The notes: generated by a model not told the origin, from the sequence alone. A DNA stretch of 48,894 nucleotides from Nanobdellota archaeon (GCA_030647965.1 JAUSIT010000006.1:1-48894); one strand, 5' to 3'; positions 17,141 to 25,234 are shown, numbered from the stretch's first letter. Translations and numbers: made by a program.

Positions 17141-17965
17141 TCAGCACCCTTTCCGATATTCAGAAACAAGCTGCCCACAAGCAGCATTAACATCAACGCC
17201 ATCTGTTGCATAAACTTCTGGATAAACTCCATTTTCTCTAAGCAATAAAATAAATTTTTTCTTATTTTTGCTTTCTAAAAATCCAGAATTGGTGAGATGA
17301 TATTCATTTATTTTTAAATTAAAGCCAGTCTGATTAATAATATCTAAGAGCTTTTTGCAATGAGCTTTACTATCATTAATATTATTTAATAAAATATAAT
17401 TCAAATCAATATCTTTTCCAGTATTTTCTTTATATAATTGCAATTTACCCAACACTTTTTCAATATCTTCTGTTTTAGGAATTAATTCTCTTCTTTGAAA
17501 ATTAAATGGGCTGTGAAGTGAAAATTGAATTTTTGGTTTTTTAGTAATCTCTTTGTCATTTGCAATAGAATCAATATTATCAATACCTAACCCAGAAACA
17601 GACATACTGAAATAAGAATCAGAAATTCTAGATAATTCTTTAATTGAATCAGAAACTTCCCAGACATTCAATAAAGGCTCTCCACTACCCATAAAAGAAA
17701 ATAAAGTCTTTATTTTGTTATCTGAATCATTAATTATATAATTTGCCATAAAAAGAATATCAGAACTTTTAAGATTGCCAAAATATGATTTGCCAGATGC
17801 ACAAAATTTACAACCAACAGGACAACCATACATAGAAGACAAACAAATTATATTTTTATCCCCCCTATTTACATAAGTAGATTCAACTGTTTTATTTTCT
17901 TCACTAAACAGATATTTTTTAGTAAAATAAGAAAGATTAGATTCAAAAGTTTTAATACATTTCAT
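17141..17965 (-). CDS. RlmN/Cfr-like radical SAM methyltransferase, short form
   Basis: A 274-residue radical SAM protein of the RlmN/Cfr type. Cluster Cys are in GCPVGCKFC (Cys48, 52, 55). The first catalytic Cys is present just before (IICLSS, Cys41) and the second in the C-terminal ACGQL (Cys263). MGSGEPLLN and SLHSPF also match. The N-terminal RNA-binding domain of about 90 residues found in RlmN (usual length 350 or more) is absent. Probably methylates C2 or C8 of an adenosine in rRNA or tRNA; the target is unknown. Confidence 0.85.
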   Translation of the reverse strand: MKCIKTFESNLSYFTKKYLFSEENKTVESTYVNRGDKNIICLSSMYGCPVGCKFCASGKSYFGNLKSSDILFMANYIINDSDNKIKTLFSFMGSGEPLLNVWEVSDSIKELSRISDSYFSMSVSGLGIDNIDSIANDKEITKKPKIQFSLHSPFNFQRRELIPKTEDIEKVLGKLQLYKENTGKDIDLNYILLNNINDSKAHCKKLLDIINQTGFNLKINEYHLTNSGFLESKNKKKFILLLRENGVYPEVYATDGVDVNAACGQLVSEYRKGC

Positions 17966-18005
17966 TTTTCTTCAAAATAAGGTACAAAAAATATTTAGTT
18001 TAAAA

Positions 18006-18173
18006 TCAAATCCTTATGCCGTAATCCTTAATATTAGAAGTATGTTGTTCTAATTTTCCATCAGAAAGGCATTTCCAGCAAGTATGGTTTGTTCCATCTT
18101 TTTCTTTTACAATACCTGTTCCTTTGCAATCTGCGCAAATCTCTTCTACAGGCACATTATTTTCTTCTTCCAT
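18006..18173 (-). CDS. small DnaJ-type zinc-finger protein
   Basis: A 55-residue protein with CADCKGTGIV and CWKCLSDGK, the CxxCxGxG pair of DnaJ-like zinc ribbons. I prefer the ATG at 18173 over a TTG at 18194 because TTAAATA lies about 26 bases upstream, fitting a leaderless message. Such mini zinc proteins are common in archaea; the partner is unknown. Confidence 0.65.
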   Translation of the reverse strand: MEEENNVPVEEICADCKGTGIVKEKDGTNHTCWKCLSDGKLEQHTSNIKDYGIRI

Positions 18174-18244
18174 TTTAACACGAGAAATACACAATATTTA
18201 AGGATTTCTATACTCAAATTATAGGGGCTTTTGGGCAATAAACA

Positions 18245-18472
18245 TTATAATAATCTTTCAAATTCTTCTCTAGTTATTTGTAAATCCTTTTTTATAATCT
18301 TTAATAATAACCCCGAACCAATATCTTCTTTAGGATGATTTGGAATTACAGTTGTTCTTCCATCAGGATGTTTAAAAAACATATGGCTTCCTTCTTGACG
18401 TATAAACTTAAAATTCAATTTTTCAAGAACTCTAGTTAATTCTTTTGCACTAATTAATGGTAATCTTGACAT
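18245..18472 (-). CDS. hicA: HicA toxin
   Basis: A 75-residue protein with the HicA double-stranded RNA-binding fold: KELTRVLEKLNFKFIRQEGSH with the catalytic His, then MFFKHPDGRTTVIPNHP. HicA is an mRNA interferase. Its start touches the stop of hicB, the order B then A, so the two form one operon. Confidence 0.92.
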   Translation of the reverse strand: MSRLPLISAKELTRVLEKLNFKFIRQEGSHMFFKHPDGRTTVIPNHPKEDIGSGLLLKIIKKDLQITREEFERLL

Positions 18473-18679
18473 TTATACCTCTATTTTTTGTAAACCTATA
18501 AAATTTCCCTTAGGAATATTCATCCCCTCACATTTAAGATACAAAGAAATAGCTTCTTTTGTTCTTTTAATTAATTCATCCATACTTTTTGCTTGAGTAT
18601 GACACCCAGGTAGTTCAACTACTTCAGATACAAAGAATCCATCTTCATCTTTTTCAATTATTAAATTAAAACTTACCAT
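18473..18679 (-). CDS. hicB: HicB antitoxin (short form)
   Basis: A 68-residue HicB-type protein: FNLIIEKDEDGFFVSEVVELPGCHTQAKSMDELI, the partial RNase H fold that binds HicA. The C-terminal DNA-binding domain found in longer HicB proteins is missing, so the operon may not repress itself by this protein alone. Located directly before hicA. Confidence 0.9.
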   Translation of the reverse strand: MVSFNLIIEKDEDGFFVSEVVELPGCHTQAKSMDELIKRTKEAISLYLKCEGMNIPKGNFIGLQKIEV

Positions 18680-18717
18680 AAAATTATAAGAATTTTCCTC
18701 CTTAAAAATTTATCCTT

Positions 18718-19638
18718 TTAAACAGGTGCAGGATTGCTATCTGGAGAAGAATTTCCGGGAGCCATTACATCTAAAACCCTTAACATATCTAAACCTTGCG
18801 AGGTATAATGTCCATCATCACTATAAAATTCATTTCCACTTATATTATTTACAAAACCAATGCCCTGAGTCATCTGCCTTAAAAAAACTCTTCTTAATTT
18901 ATTTGATTTTAAAAACCAAGTAGATGCAGAAACAATTTTATTATTTTCTAAAGTTTCATGATGATTTCCATAATAATCTCCTTCACTAACCCAATAAATA
19001 AGAAAACCCTCATTTTTTTCAAGATTATCTGAAGTAGTTGTTTCATTTATAATAGGACTACCCCAGCTCATTGCAGGATTAATATCAATTCTAATTATAT
19101 CTTTAACTAAATCTATTTGATTTTGTTCTGCATTATTTGTATCAATTATCCATACAGGCGGAGCAGGCCATTTTTTCAATACTTTTTTTCCACCCCTTGT
19201 CCATGCATCAAAAAATTCCATATCAAAAGTTTTTGGAATTAAACCAATATCTAAATCTCTATCTTTTAAATTAAAATATCTTACAGCAGAATAATAATCT
19301 GGATGAGAAATTTCAGCTTTTAGATAACTTGAGGCAGGTTTAGCTAATAATTTTTCTTCTTTTATAGAACCGCTAAATTTTAATTTTACATCTGCCCATC
19401 TATCTGATTCTATCCCAGTAATTGTAGAATAATAATCTCCCCTAGAATCAGTGCTATACTCTGAAATAAAATTTCCTTCAGGATAATTATAAAATTTTAA
19501 ACTTGCTCCTTCAACAGGCTTGCTAACTAAAACATCTTTTATATTTCCAACAATATTTTCCAAGCCAAAAACATTATTAGGTATTAACAAATCTAAAAAA
19601 CCAATTCCACCTATTTTTAAAACATCTCTTCTTTTCAT
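18718..19638 (-). CDS. Tat-exported protein with degenerate metzincin-like end
   Basis: From ATG 19638 the protein has 306 residues and opens MKRRDVLKIGGIG, a twin-arginine signal. A TTG at 19653 is also open, but TTTATAAA about 26 bases before 19638 favours the ATG. After a carboxypeptidase-regulatory-like beta part, the C-terminal segment FLRQMTQGIGFVNNIS sits where metzincins have HExxHxxGF, and TSQGLDMLRVLD resembles the region after the Met-turn. The His and Glu ligands are gone, so I infer an inactive relative. Not a recognised named family. Confidence 0.6.
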   Translation of the reverse strand: MKRRDVLKIGGIGFLDLLIPNNVFGLENIVGNIKDVLVSKPVEGASLKFYNYPEGNFISEYSTDSRGDYYSTITGIESDRWADVKLKFSGSIKEEKLLAKPASSYLKAEISHPDYYSAVRYFNLKDRDLDIGLIPKTFDMEFFDAWTRGGKKVLKKWPAPPVWIIDTNNAEQNQIDLVKDIIRIDINPAMSWGSPIINETTTSDNLEKNEGFLIYWVSEGDYYGNHHETLENNKIVSASTWFLKSNKLRRVFLRQMTQGIGFVNNISGNEFYSDDGHYTSQGLDMLRVLDVMAPGNSSPDSNPAPV

Positions 19639-19675
19639 AGGTATATAATTCAATTAACCATTATTTATAAATTTT

Positions 19676-19870
19676 ACTCAAAACCATCAAAATTAACATG
19701 CAATTGAATGGAAATAGTTTGCTTTAATAAGCAAAGATATTAGGAATTGTCTAGCAACAATCAATAAGTAAGTAATTAATAAATCATTAGGAGCCGCCAG
19801 GCGACTTCTTATTGGAACGAAGTGCAATAATAAATAAATATAAATTTTCCGGGGTTACTTAATCGTTATC
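19676..19870 (+). repeat. dispersed inverted-end element, simple copy
   Basis: Holds the left part (CATGCAATTGAATGGAAATA, TTTGCTTTAATAAGCAAA), the uninterrupted core GGAGCCGCCAGGCGACTTCT, then ACGAAGTGCAATAAT and a right end GGTTACTTAAT. No hairpin insert here, which makes it an empty-site reference. Nothing else is in this gap. Confidence 0.75.
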
Positions 19871-19872
19871 AT

Positions 19873-21288
19873 TTACCCCTTCACAACACTCAATGGCTTA
19901 ACCCTAACAACTAATTTACCAATTCCTGCTTTATTACTTACATCAACAACTTCATCAATATCTTTGTAAGCCTGAGGTGCTTCTTCTGCAAGGCCTCTCC
20001 AGCTTCCTGCTTTAACTTCAATTCCTTTTTTATTTAATTGTTCTTTAACTTGCTCCCCTGTAAGATCTTTTTTAGCTTGTGTTCTAGATTCAACTCTTCC
20101 TGCCCCATGAGCAGTTGATGCAAAAGAAATTTCTTCTGCTTTTTGTGTTCCAACTAAAACATAAGACGAAGTCCCCATGCTTCCAGGAATTATAACTGGC
20201 TGTCCAACTTTTCTATAAACTTCAGGAATTTCTTTTCTTCCAGGTCCAAAACTTCTTGTTGCTCCTTTTCTCATAATTAAAACTTCTTTTTCTTTTCCAT
20301 TAATTAAATGTTTTTCAAATTTAGCAATATTATGACATACATCATAAACAACATCTGCTTTAAATTTAGGAAAAATACTTTTCATCCCTTGTCTAATCCA
20401 GTGAGTTATAATTTGCTTGTTTGCAAAAGCAAAATTTGCAGCACAAGACATTGCAGAATAATATTTTTTTCCTAATTCAGAATTAATAGGGGCATTTACT
20501 AATTCTCTATCTTGTTCAGGAAATCCATATTTATCTTCCATTAGTTTAATATAATCCGAAGCAACCTGATGTCCTAATCCTCTTGAACCGCAATGAACCA
20601 TAATAGTAATCATTCCTTTTTCTAATCCAAAAACTTTTGCAATTTTTTCATCAAAAACTTCATCAACAACCTGCATTTCTACAAAATGATTTCCTGCCCC
20701 CAAACTTCCTAATTGAGGCATTCCCCTTGATTTTGCTTTTTGAGAAACATCTAAGGGATTTGCATTTTTCATGCACCCATTTTCTTCTGTTTTTTCATAA
20801 TCATCTTTTATACCATATCCTTTTTCAACAGCCCATACTGCCCCTGTTTTCAAAACCTCATCAAGCTCTTCCCTAGTTAATCTTAATCTTCCTTTTTCTC
20901 CAACACCAGAAGGAACTTCATTATATAATAAATTTACAATTTCCTTTTTCTTATTTTCAACATCTTTTAATGTTAAATTTGTTTTTAATAAACGAACAGA
21001 ACAATTAATATCATAACCAACTCCACCCGGAGAAATAACTCCTTTTTCAATATCAAATGCAGCAACTCCCCCAATACTAAATCCATATCCCCTATGGGCA
21101 TCAGACATTGCTAGAGATGCTTTTAAAATTCCAGGCAACATTGCAACATTTTTTACCTGTTCAAGAGTTCCATCTTCTTTAATATTCTGAATAAGTTTCT
21201 CACTAGCAAAAATCCTCCCAGGAACATTCATTTTTCCTGTTTTAGGAATTTCCCATTCAACATCAGATATTTTTTTCAGTTCTGTCAT
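19873..21288 (-). CDS. rtcB: RNA-splicing ligase RtcB
   Basis: A 471-residue RtcB, full length. Metal and GMP site residues are seen in GGVGYDINCSVRLL, GSLGAGNHFVEMQ, MVHCGSRGLGHQ, TRSFGPGRKEIP and AHGAGRVESRTQAKK (guanylated His). It joins tRNA exons after intron removal with GTP and Mn, helped by archaease. Archaease is encoded at 23660 and an intron-containing tRNA-Lys at 45471. No intein is present. Confidence 0.97.
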   Translation of the reverse strand: MTELKKISDVEWEIPKTGKMNVPGRIFASEKLIQNIKEDGTLEQVKNVAMLPGILKASLAMSDAHRGYGFSIGGVAAFDIEKGVISPGGVGYDINCSVRLLKTNLTLKDVENKKKEIVNLLYNEVPSGVGEKGRLRLTREELDEVLKTGAVWAVEKGYGIKDDYEKTEENGCMKNANPLDVSQKAKSRGMPQLGSLGAGNHFVEMQVVDEVFDEKIAKVFGLEKGMITIMVHCGSRGLGHQVASDYIKLMEDKYGFPEQDRELVNAPINSELGKKYYSAMSCAANFAFANKQIITHWIRQGMKSIFPKFKADVVYDVCHNIAKFEKHLINGKEKEVLIMRKGATRSFGPGRKEIPEVYRKVGQPVIIPGSMGTSSYVLVGTQKAEEISFASTAHGAGRVESRTQAKKDLTGEQVKEQLNKKGIEVKAGSWRGLAEEAPQAYKDIDEVVDVSNKAGIGKLVVRVKPLSVVKG

Positions 21289-21332
21289 TATATCAAAAGT
21301 AAAAAGAAGTTTATAATAGTTATCATTAATTA

Positions 21333-21995
21333 TTAATCACAAAGTAATTTTAGAGATTTTTCAAGATTACTTTTTGCCTGTGCTTCATATTTATCCCTAA
21401 AAAAAGAAGTCTGATATAAATTATGTTCATATATCCTAGACAATAATTTAAATAAAAATCCAACCCTTCCAATTTTAAATTCCTTTTCAGTAAGATTTCT
21501 CAATACTGGAAAATATTCCATCTTAATTCCTTTTTCATAATCAAAAAAATCTTCTTCTGGCTTTCCAAGAATAGATAAATCAATATCCATTAAAGCTCTT
21601 GTATCAAAGTTCTCAGCCAATTCAGGAAGAATTAAATTATGCTTTGTAGCTAGAATCAAATCAGAAACATCATTATATGTCTTAAATCTCTGCTCTTTTA
21701 AAATTTCGCATGCAAGCTCTGCACTTTTTTCTTCATTGTTTCCTAGATTAACATCATATATCGCATCATGAAACCATATTGCAATTTCAGTTTCTTCTTT
21801 TTTTTCTATTAAGTGCTTTGCTGATTCAAATTCATTTAAGCATTCATATATATGCCGTAAATTATGATATTCTCTCTTAGGGTGTGAATAAAAGTTTAAA
21901 AGTTTAAAAAATAAATTTTTATCTAAATCAGATTTATTTGCAAGAATATCAAATTTATTCTTTAGATTATCAAAAAAATAATTAGCCCTAACCAT
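21333..21995 (-). CDS. HD-domain metal-dependent phosphohydrolase
   Basis: From ATG 21995 it has 220 residues. The HD motifs are YHNLRHIYECL, IAIWFHDAIYD and the downstream ATKHNL and DIDLSILG, the pattern of small predicted HD phosphohydrolases. The ATG is chosen because GGAG lies 4 bases before it and it overlaps the coaD stop; a longer open frame upstream runs inside coaD. Substrate unknown. Confidence 0.82.
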   Translation of the reverse strand: MVRANYFFDNLKNKFDILANKSDLDKNLFFKLLNFYSHPKREYHNLRHIYECLNEFESAKHLIEKKEETEIAIWFHDAIYDVNLGNNEEKSAELACEILKEQRFKTYNDVSDLILATKHNLILPELAENFDTRALMDIDLSILGKPEEDFFDYEKGIKMEYFPVLRNLTEKEFKIGRVGFLFKLLSRIYEHNLYQTSFFRDKYEAQAKSNLEKSLKLLCD

Positions 21996-22479
21996 ATTTC
22001 TCCAAAAATTTATTATAAACCGGAATTGGAACATATTTTTTAATAATTTCTTCCCAACCTTCGGGCCCAATAAGTCCTTTAACAAAACTTGAGCTTATCT
22101 CAACAAGGTCTCTTGGAGGAATTAGGAAAATAGTAGTAATATTTTTATTTAAGTCCCCATTAACATATCTCATTGCTTTTTCAAATTCATAATCATCTGG
22201 ATTCCTCATACCCCTTAAAATATAATTTGCATCAATTGATTGTGCATATCTAACAAGAAATTGATTTTCAAAAGAATCAAGCCTTAAATTTTTAATATCT
22301 TTTGTAACTTCTTTAAGCATCTGCATTCTTTCTTCAATAGAAAAAGTATATTTTTTATCAGGATTTATTCCAATTGCAACATTAAATTCATCAAAAAATT
22401 TTGAGCCCTGATCAATCATCCATAAATGCCCATTTGTAACAGGGTCAAAGCTTCCTGCATAAACTCCATTTCTAGCCAT
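21988..22479 (-). CDS. coaD: CoaD-like phosphopantetheine adenylyltransferase
   Basis: A 163-residue nucleotidyltransferase with YAGSFDPVTNGHLWMI (T/HxGH motif) and the C-terminal ISSSFVKGLI, both typical of bacterial CoaD, plus YILRGMRNPDDYEFE. CoaD turns 4'-phosphopantetheine into dephospho-CoA. Most archaea use a different family for this step, so this bacterial form points to old transfer or lineage replacement. The downstream HD gene is coupled by overlap. Confidence 0.9.
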   Translation of the reverse strand: MARNGVYAGSFDPVTNGHLWMIDQGSKFFDEFNVAIGINPDKKYTFSIEERMQMLKEVTKDIKNLRLDSFENQFLVRYAQSIDANYILRGMRNPDDYEFEKAMRYVNGDLNKNITTIFLIPPRDLVEISSSFVKGLIGPEGWEEIIKKYVPIPVYNKFLEKYG

Positions 22480-22539
22480 AACTTCACAATAAGATAATAT
22501 TTTTTAAAGATTTATATAATCTAATTACTATACATCAAA

Positions 22540-22953
22540 ATGCCTAAAAAGAAAGTGATAAAAAAAGAAAAACAAATCAGCAAACTATTATACTGGAGCC
22601 CAAGAATTCTATCAATTTTGTTTATTTTATTTCTCAGCTTATTTTCTCTAGATATTTTTGGAAATAACTATACTTTCTGGGAAACAATTATAGGTTTATT
22701 TATGCACAATATTCCTTCATTTGTTTTAATAATTATTTTATTGATTTCATGGAAGCACGAATGGGTAGGAGCAATAGCTTTTGCAATTGGAGGATTATTA
22801 TACATTTTTTTAACACTAGGAAGAAATAATTTTGAATGGTATTTTTTAACCTGGATTATCCAAATTTCAGGAGTAGCATTTTTAATTGCATATTTATGGT
22901 TCTTGAACTGGAAAAATAAAGAATACCAAAAGCAAGCAAGGAGTATTCTTTAA
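22540..22953 (+). CDS. small four-helix membrane protein
   Basis: A 137-residue protein with a basic start (MPKKKVIKKEKQ) and four hydrophobic helices: ILSILFILFLSLF, HNIPSFVLIIILLIS, WVGAIAFAIGGLLYIFL and WIIQISGVAFLIAYLW. It resembles short archaeal DUF membrane proteins; no function known. A leader-peptide ORF starts at the base after its stop. Confidence 0.75.
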   Translation: MPKKKVIKKEKQISKLLYWSPRILSILFILFLSLFSLDIFGNNYTFWETIIGLFMHNIPSFVLIIILLISWKHEWVGAIAFAIGGLLYIFLTLGRNNFEWYFLTWIIQISGVAFLIAYLWFLNWKNKEYQKQARSIL

Positions 22954-23040
22954 ATGTCAAGAATTTACGAATTCTTGAGCACATTCCAAAACAAAATTCT
23001 CCAAAGAGAATTTTTCAAAGTTTTGGATGCCTCCAAATGA
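22954..23040 (+). CDS. possible 28-codon leader peptide
   Basis: ATG directly follows the stop of the membrane protein gene, with GGAG 10 bases before it. The frame starts MSRIYEFLSTFQNK and ends ...VLDASK-TGA. It runs through two inverted repeats (22957-22978 and 22986-23026) and its last codons form the left arm of a third. Whether the peptide is made is unknown; its position suggests control of the next gene. Confidence 0.45.
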   Translation: MSRIYEFLSTFQNKILQREFFKVLDASK

Positions 23041-23092
23041 GAACGAACACGAACAGTCGTAACAAGCTAAGGAATATTAAACTCATTTGGAG
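23031..23092 (+). promoter_or_regulatory. hairpin that would hide the ribosome site of the next gene
   Basis: CTCCAAATGAG at 23031-23041 is the exact complement of CTCATTTGGAG at 23082-23092, separated by 40 bases. The right arm includes GGAG, the ribosome site 8 bases before ATG 23101. Pairing would hide that site; translation of the leader ORF to its stop at 23040 would open it. Confidence 0.55.
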
Positions 23093-23100
23093 CAAGAAAA

Positions 23101-23328
23101 ATGCCAAACAATGACTTTGAAGATGGAAGAAAACTTGAAAAACTTGTAAACAGAATTAAAGGACTTCACTATTTAGTAAATTCTTCAAACGACCAATGGA
23201 CTTCAGAACTTAATAGAACTGCAATACAAAATGCATGGAAAGAATATTCTGAAATTGCAGAAAAATATAATGTTTCTAATGAAGAAAAAGAGAACTTAAA
23301 AAAAATTGTTAAGCATTATTTAGGATAA
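23101..23328 (+). CDS. small helical protein under leader control
   Basis: A 75-residue charged helical protein (KLEKLVNRIKGLHYLV, then EKENLKKIVKHYLG). No family recognised. The ATG at 23101 has GGAG 8 bases upstream within an inverted repeat. It may share a message with the membrane protein gene before it. Confidence 0.6.
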   Translation: MPNNDFEDGRKLEKLVNRIKGLHYLVNSSNDQWTSELNRTAIQNAWKEYSEIAEKYNVSNEEKENLKKIVKHYLG

Positions 23329-23333
23329 AAATC

Positions 23334-23615
23334 TTAAGGGTCATTATTAACGCCCAATTCCCATGGAGAAAGAAGTGCATTTTGTTCTTGTCTTTTAATG
23401 TCTGTTAAAATATCATAGCTTCTTTGTTTGCTCTCTGCATGCCTATAACATCCTGCAGGACGATTTTTTATTCCATTAGAATAATAAGTTCTCCCACCAT
23501 CTTTATCACAAATATCATGTTTCTCATTACCTAGTGTACAGAACTCGGTTCCTAAAAATTCACATTTTTTAGCTTTAAATAAAAGGTCAATCATTTTTTT
23601 AAGATTTATACCCAT
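23334..23615 (-). CDS. small Cys/His-rich protein of unknown function
   Basis: A 93-residue protein from ATG 23615; a TTG at 23627 is also in frame, but TATATAA about 20-25 bases before 23615 suits the ATG. It has CEFLGTEFC, HDICDKDGGRTYY and CYRHAESKQR, so a metal site is possible. No family recognised. Confidence 0.55.
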   Translation of the reverse strand: MGINLKKMIDLLFKAKKCEFLGTEFCTLGNEKHDICDKDGGRTYYSNGIKNRPAGCYRHAESKQRSYDILTDIKRQEQNALLSPWELGVNNDP

Positions 23616-23659
23616 ATTATTATTCAATTATATAACTTTAAAAGATTTATTGTAGTAAA

Positions 23660-24073
23660 TTACACATCTAAAACAACTTGAACAGTGTTTTTATTCTTGT
23701 CCACTTTTATAAACATCTCATTATAAGTTACTGCCTTAACAGCATTTGAAAATTTATAATCAGAAGCTTTATCTCCAAGAACAACTGCATTTAACTTAAA
23801 TTTATTTTTATCAATTTTAATATCCTTTACTTTTGAAACTAAAAAATCATCTGCATCTAATAAAACTAAAAATTCCTCAAGAAAATTATAAAGCAAACTT
23901 TCAAAATCCTTTCCCTTAACAGAAATTTTCTTTTCTTTTTTTCCTTTAATTTCAATTTTTCCTGCAATTGTCTCTCTCAAAGCTAACACAGCATTTGAAA
24001 ATGCCTCTTCAAGTGTTTTTCCTTCTGCCTGAAATTTAACATCTGCAGTATGGCTAAGAAATTTGTATTTCAT
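23660..24073 (-). CDS. archaease, RtcB cofactor
   Basis: A 137-residue archaease of standard length. The opening YKFLSHTADVKFQAEG and the segments AFSNAVLALRETI, FESLLYNFLEEFLVLLDAD and AVKAVTYNEMF match the family, including the acidic calcium/metal residues and the final acidic residue (VLDV). It speeds guanylation and turnover of RtcB and widens its nucleotide use. rtcB is 2.4 kb away on the same strand. Confidence 0.93.
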   Translation of the reverse strand: MKYKFLSHTADVKFQAEGKTLEEAFSNAVLALRETIAGKIEIKGKKEKKISVKGKDFESLLYNFLEEFLVLLDADDFLVSKVKDIKIDKNKFKLNAVVLGDKASDYKFSNAVKAVTYNEMFIKVDKNKNTVQVVLDV

Positions 24074-24091
24074 AAAAACATTAGTATAATC

Positions 24092-24727
24092 CTACTTTAA
24101 AACTTTTCCAGTTTCAATATACCATAAATATAAATCTAATTCAGCTAAATTCAAGTCAGCTTTTTTAGCAATCTCTTTTAAAACTTCTTCAATTTTAACA
24201 TACTCTTTTTTAGAAAGGGATTTTGATTTTGGTTTTTGAATCATTTTTTCTCTTGCAAGCAAATCAATTATATGAAAATCAATTATTGCAAAATGCTTAA
24301 ATCCAATATTTCTTAAAAAATGACTTGCTTCTTTCATCCCTAAACCTTTTATATTTTTTACAAGCCATTGTCTAATTTCATCTTCACTTAATTTTCTTTT
24401 GTATAAAACCTCAATAAGCTCTTGGTTATATTTCTGGCAATAAGAAATATAATTTGCCCTAGCATTTGGAAATCTATGTCCTAATTCTTTTAATTTCAAA
24501 GAAAGCTGTTTTTCACTTAAAGAACAAAAATCTTTTTCAAGTTCTTTTTGTATTTTTATTCCTCTTTCTGCATTAAAATTCGCAGTTAAAATACAAAAGC
24601 ATAATTCACTAAAAATTTTATTTTCATCCCGTTCTTTTCCAACTCTTTCAAATTCCTTAATTCTAAAATCAATTGTCTTAGCAATTTCAGTTTTCTTAAG
24701 GTCATTTATTTTTTGCAGAATTTCCAT
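24092..24727 (-). CDS. ogg: archaeal 8-oxoguanine DNA glycosylase/lyase (Ogg2-type)
   Basis: A 211-residue HhH-GPD glycosylase of the archaeal Ogg2 type. The helix-hairpin-helix is IKGLGMKEASHFLRNIG with the catalytic Lys, followed by AIIDFHIIDLL with the catalytic Asp. The short C-terminus ends WYIETGKVLK with the terminal Lys used for 8-oxoG recognition in Ogg2. It removes 8-oxoguanine and cuts the strand. It lies 18 nt upstream of archaease on the same strand. Confidence 0.9.
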   Translation of the reverse strand: MEILQKINDLKKTEIAKTIDFRIKEFERVGKERDENKIFSELCFCILTANFNAERGIKIQKELEKDFCSLSEKQLSLKLKELGHRFPNARANYISYCQKYNQELIEVLYKRKLSEDEIRQWLVKNIKGLGMKEASHFLRNIGFKHFAIIDFHIIDLLAREKMIQKPKSKSLSKKEYVKIEEVLKEIAKKADLNLAELDLYLWYIETGKVLK

Positions 24728-24770
24728 GAATATAAAGAAGATTCAATGTTAATAAAATAATCATTTAATG

Positions 24771-24949
24771 TCAGAAATTAAACTGCATTATTTATGATGT
24801 AGATGTAACCTTAGTGCGTTAATTTCTGATCATCCTAAAAACAAGGGGCTTTACAAAAAAAGTTTTGCTCTTTTAATAGAAACACAAAAAGAAAAGAGCA
24901 AAACTTTTTCCACACCTTTTAAGGTGTGGTGCCCCATTGTTTTTTTGAT
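24771..24949 (+). ncRNA. structured intergenic element 1 (covaries with the copy at 44679), hairpin-interrupted
   Basis: Two nested stem systems are seen. First, TCAGAAATTAA with TTAATTTCTGA (24819-24829) encloses CTGCAT/ATGTAG and a linker GTAACCTTAGTG. Second, GGGGC (24845) pairs with GCCCC (24931), enclosing CCACACC/GGTGTGG. A T-rich end follows. The copy at 44679-44804 keeps the linkers but changes both strands of the first stems together. A 53-bp hairpin is inserted at 24857. It may be an RNA gene or the palindromic end of an IS200/IS605-like element; expression is unknown. Confidence 0.5.
24857..24909. mobile_element. nested 53-bp hairpin element with known empty site
   Basis: AAAAAGTTTTGCTCTT and AAGAGCAAAACTTTTT arms around a short loop, 53 bases. 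It lies between TTTACAA and CCACACC; the copy at 44679-44804 reads TTTACAAACCACAC with no insert. Confidence 0.8.
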
Positions 24950-24957
24950 AAACAAAT

Positions 24958-25224
24958 CTACCTTTTATATGCTTCATCATGGTGGCCGAAAAAAATAAAT
25001 GTGACGATTTTATTTTGTTCATCAATTTCAAATTTCAAAACAAAACTTTTTAGAATATGAACCCGCCTTTCACCTGCTAAATCATATTTTAATGGTTTAT
25101 AATGTTGAGGATTTTCTATAACTTCATTCATCTTTTTCTCTAAAACTTCTTTTAAAACAGGATTTTTCTTACACAATTTTTCTATATCTTTTTGACAAGA
25201 AGGTTTTATTTCAAGATTATACAT
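24958..25224 (-). CDS. RelE/ParE-family toxin
   Basis: An 88-residue RelE-like protein: YNLEIKPSCQKDIEKLCKKN, ENPQHYKPLKYDLAGERRVHI and the C-terminal FIFFGHHDEAYKR, as in archaeal RelE mRNA interferases. It follows an RHH-type antitoxin gene by 10 nt on the same strand, making a type II toxin-antitoxin pair. Confidence 0.88.
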   Translation of the reverse strand: MYNLEIKPSCQKDIEKLCKKNPVLKEVLEKKMNEVIENPQHYKPLKYDLAGERRVHILKSFVLKFEIDEQNKIVTFIFFGHHDEAYKR

Positions 25225-25234
25225 TTCGCTCCTT

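Noticed and set aside
17141-17965. RlmN-like radical SAM gene as part of a RiPP locus
   Set aside because: The two extra catalytic Cys mark it as an RNA methyltransferase relative, it has no SPASM domain, and no small peptide gene is next to it.
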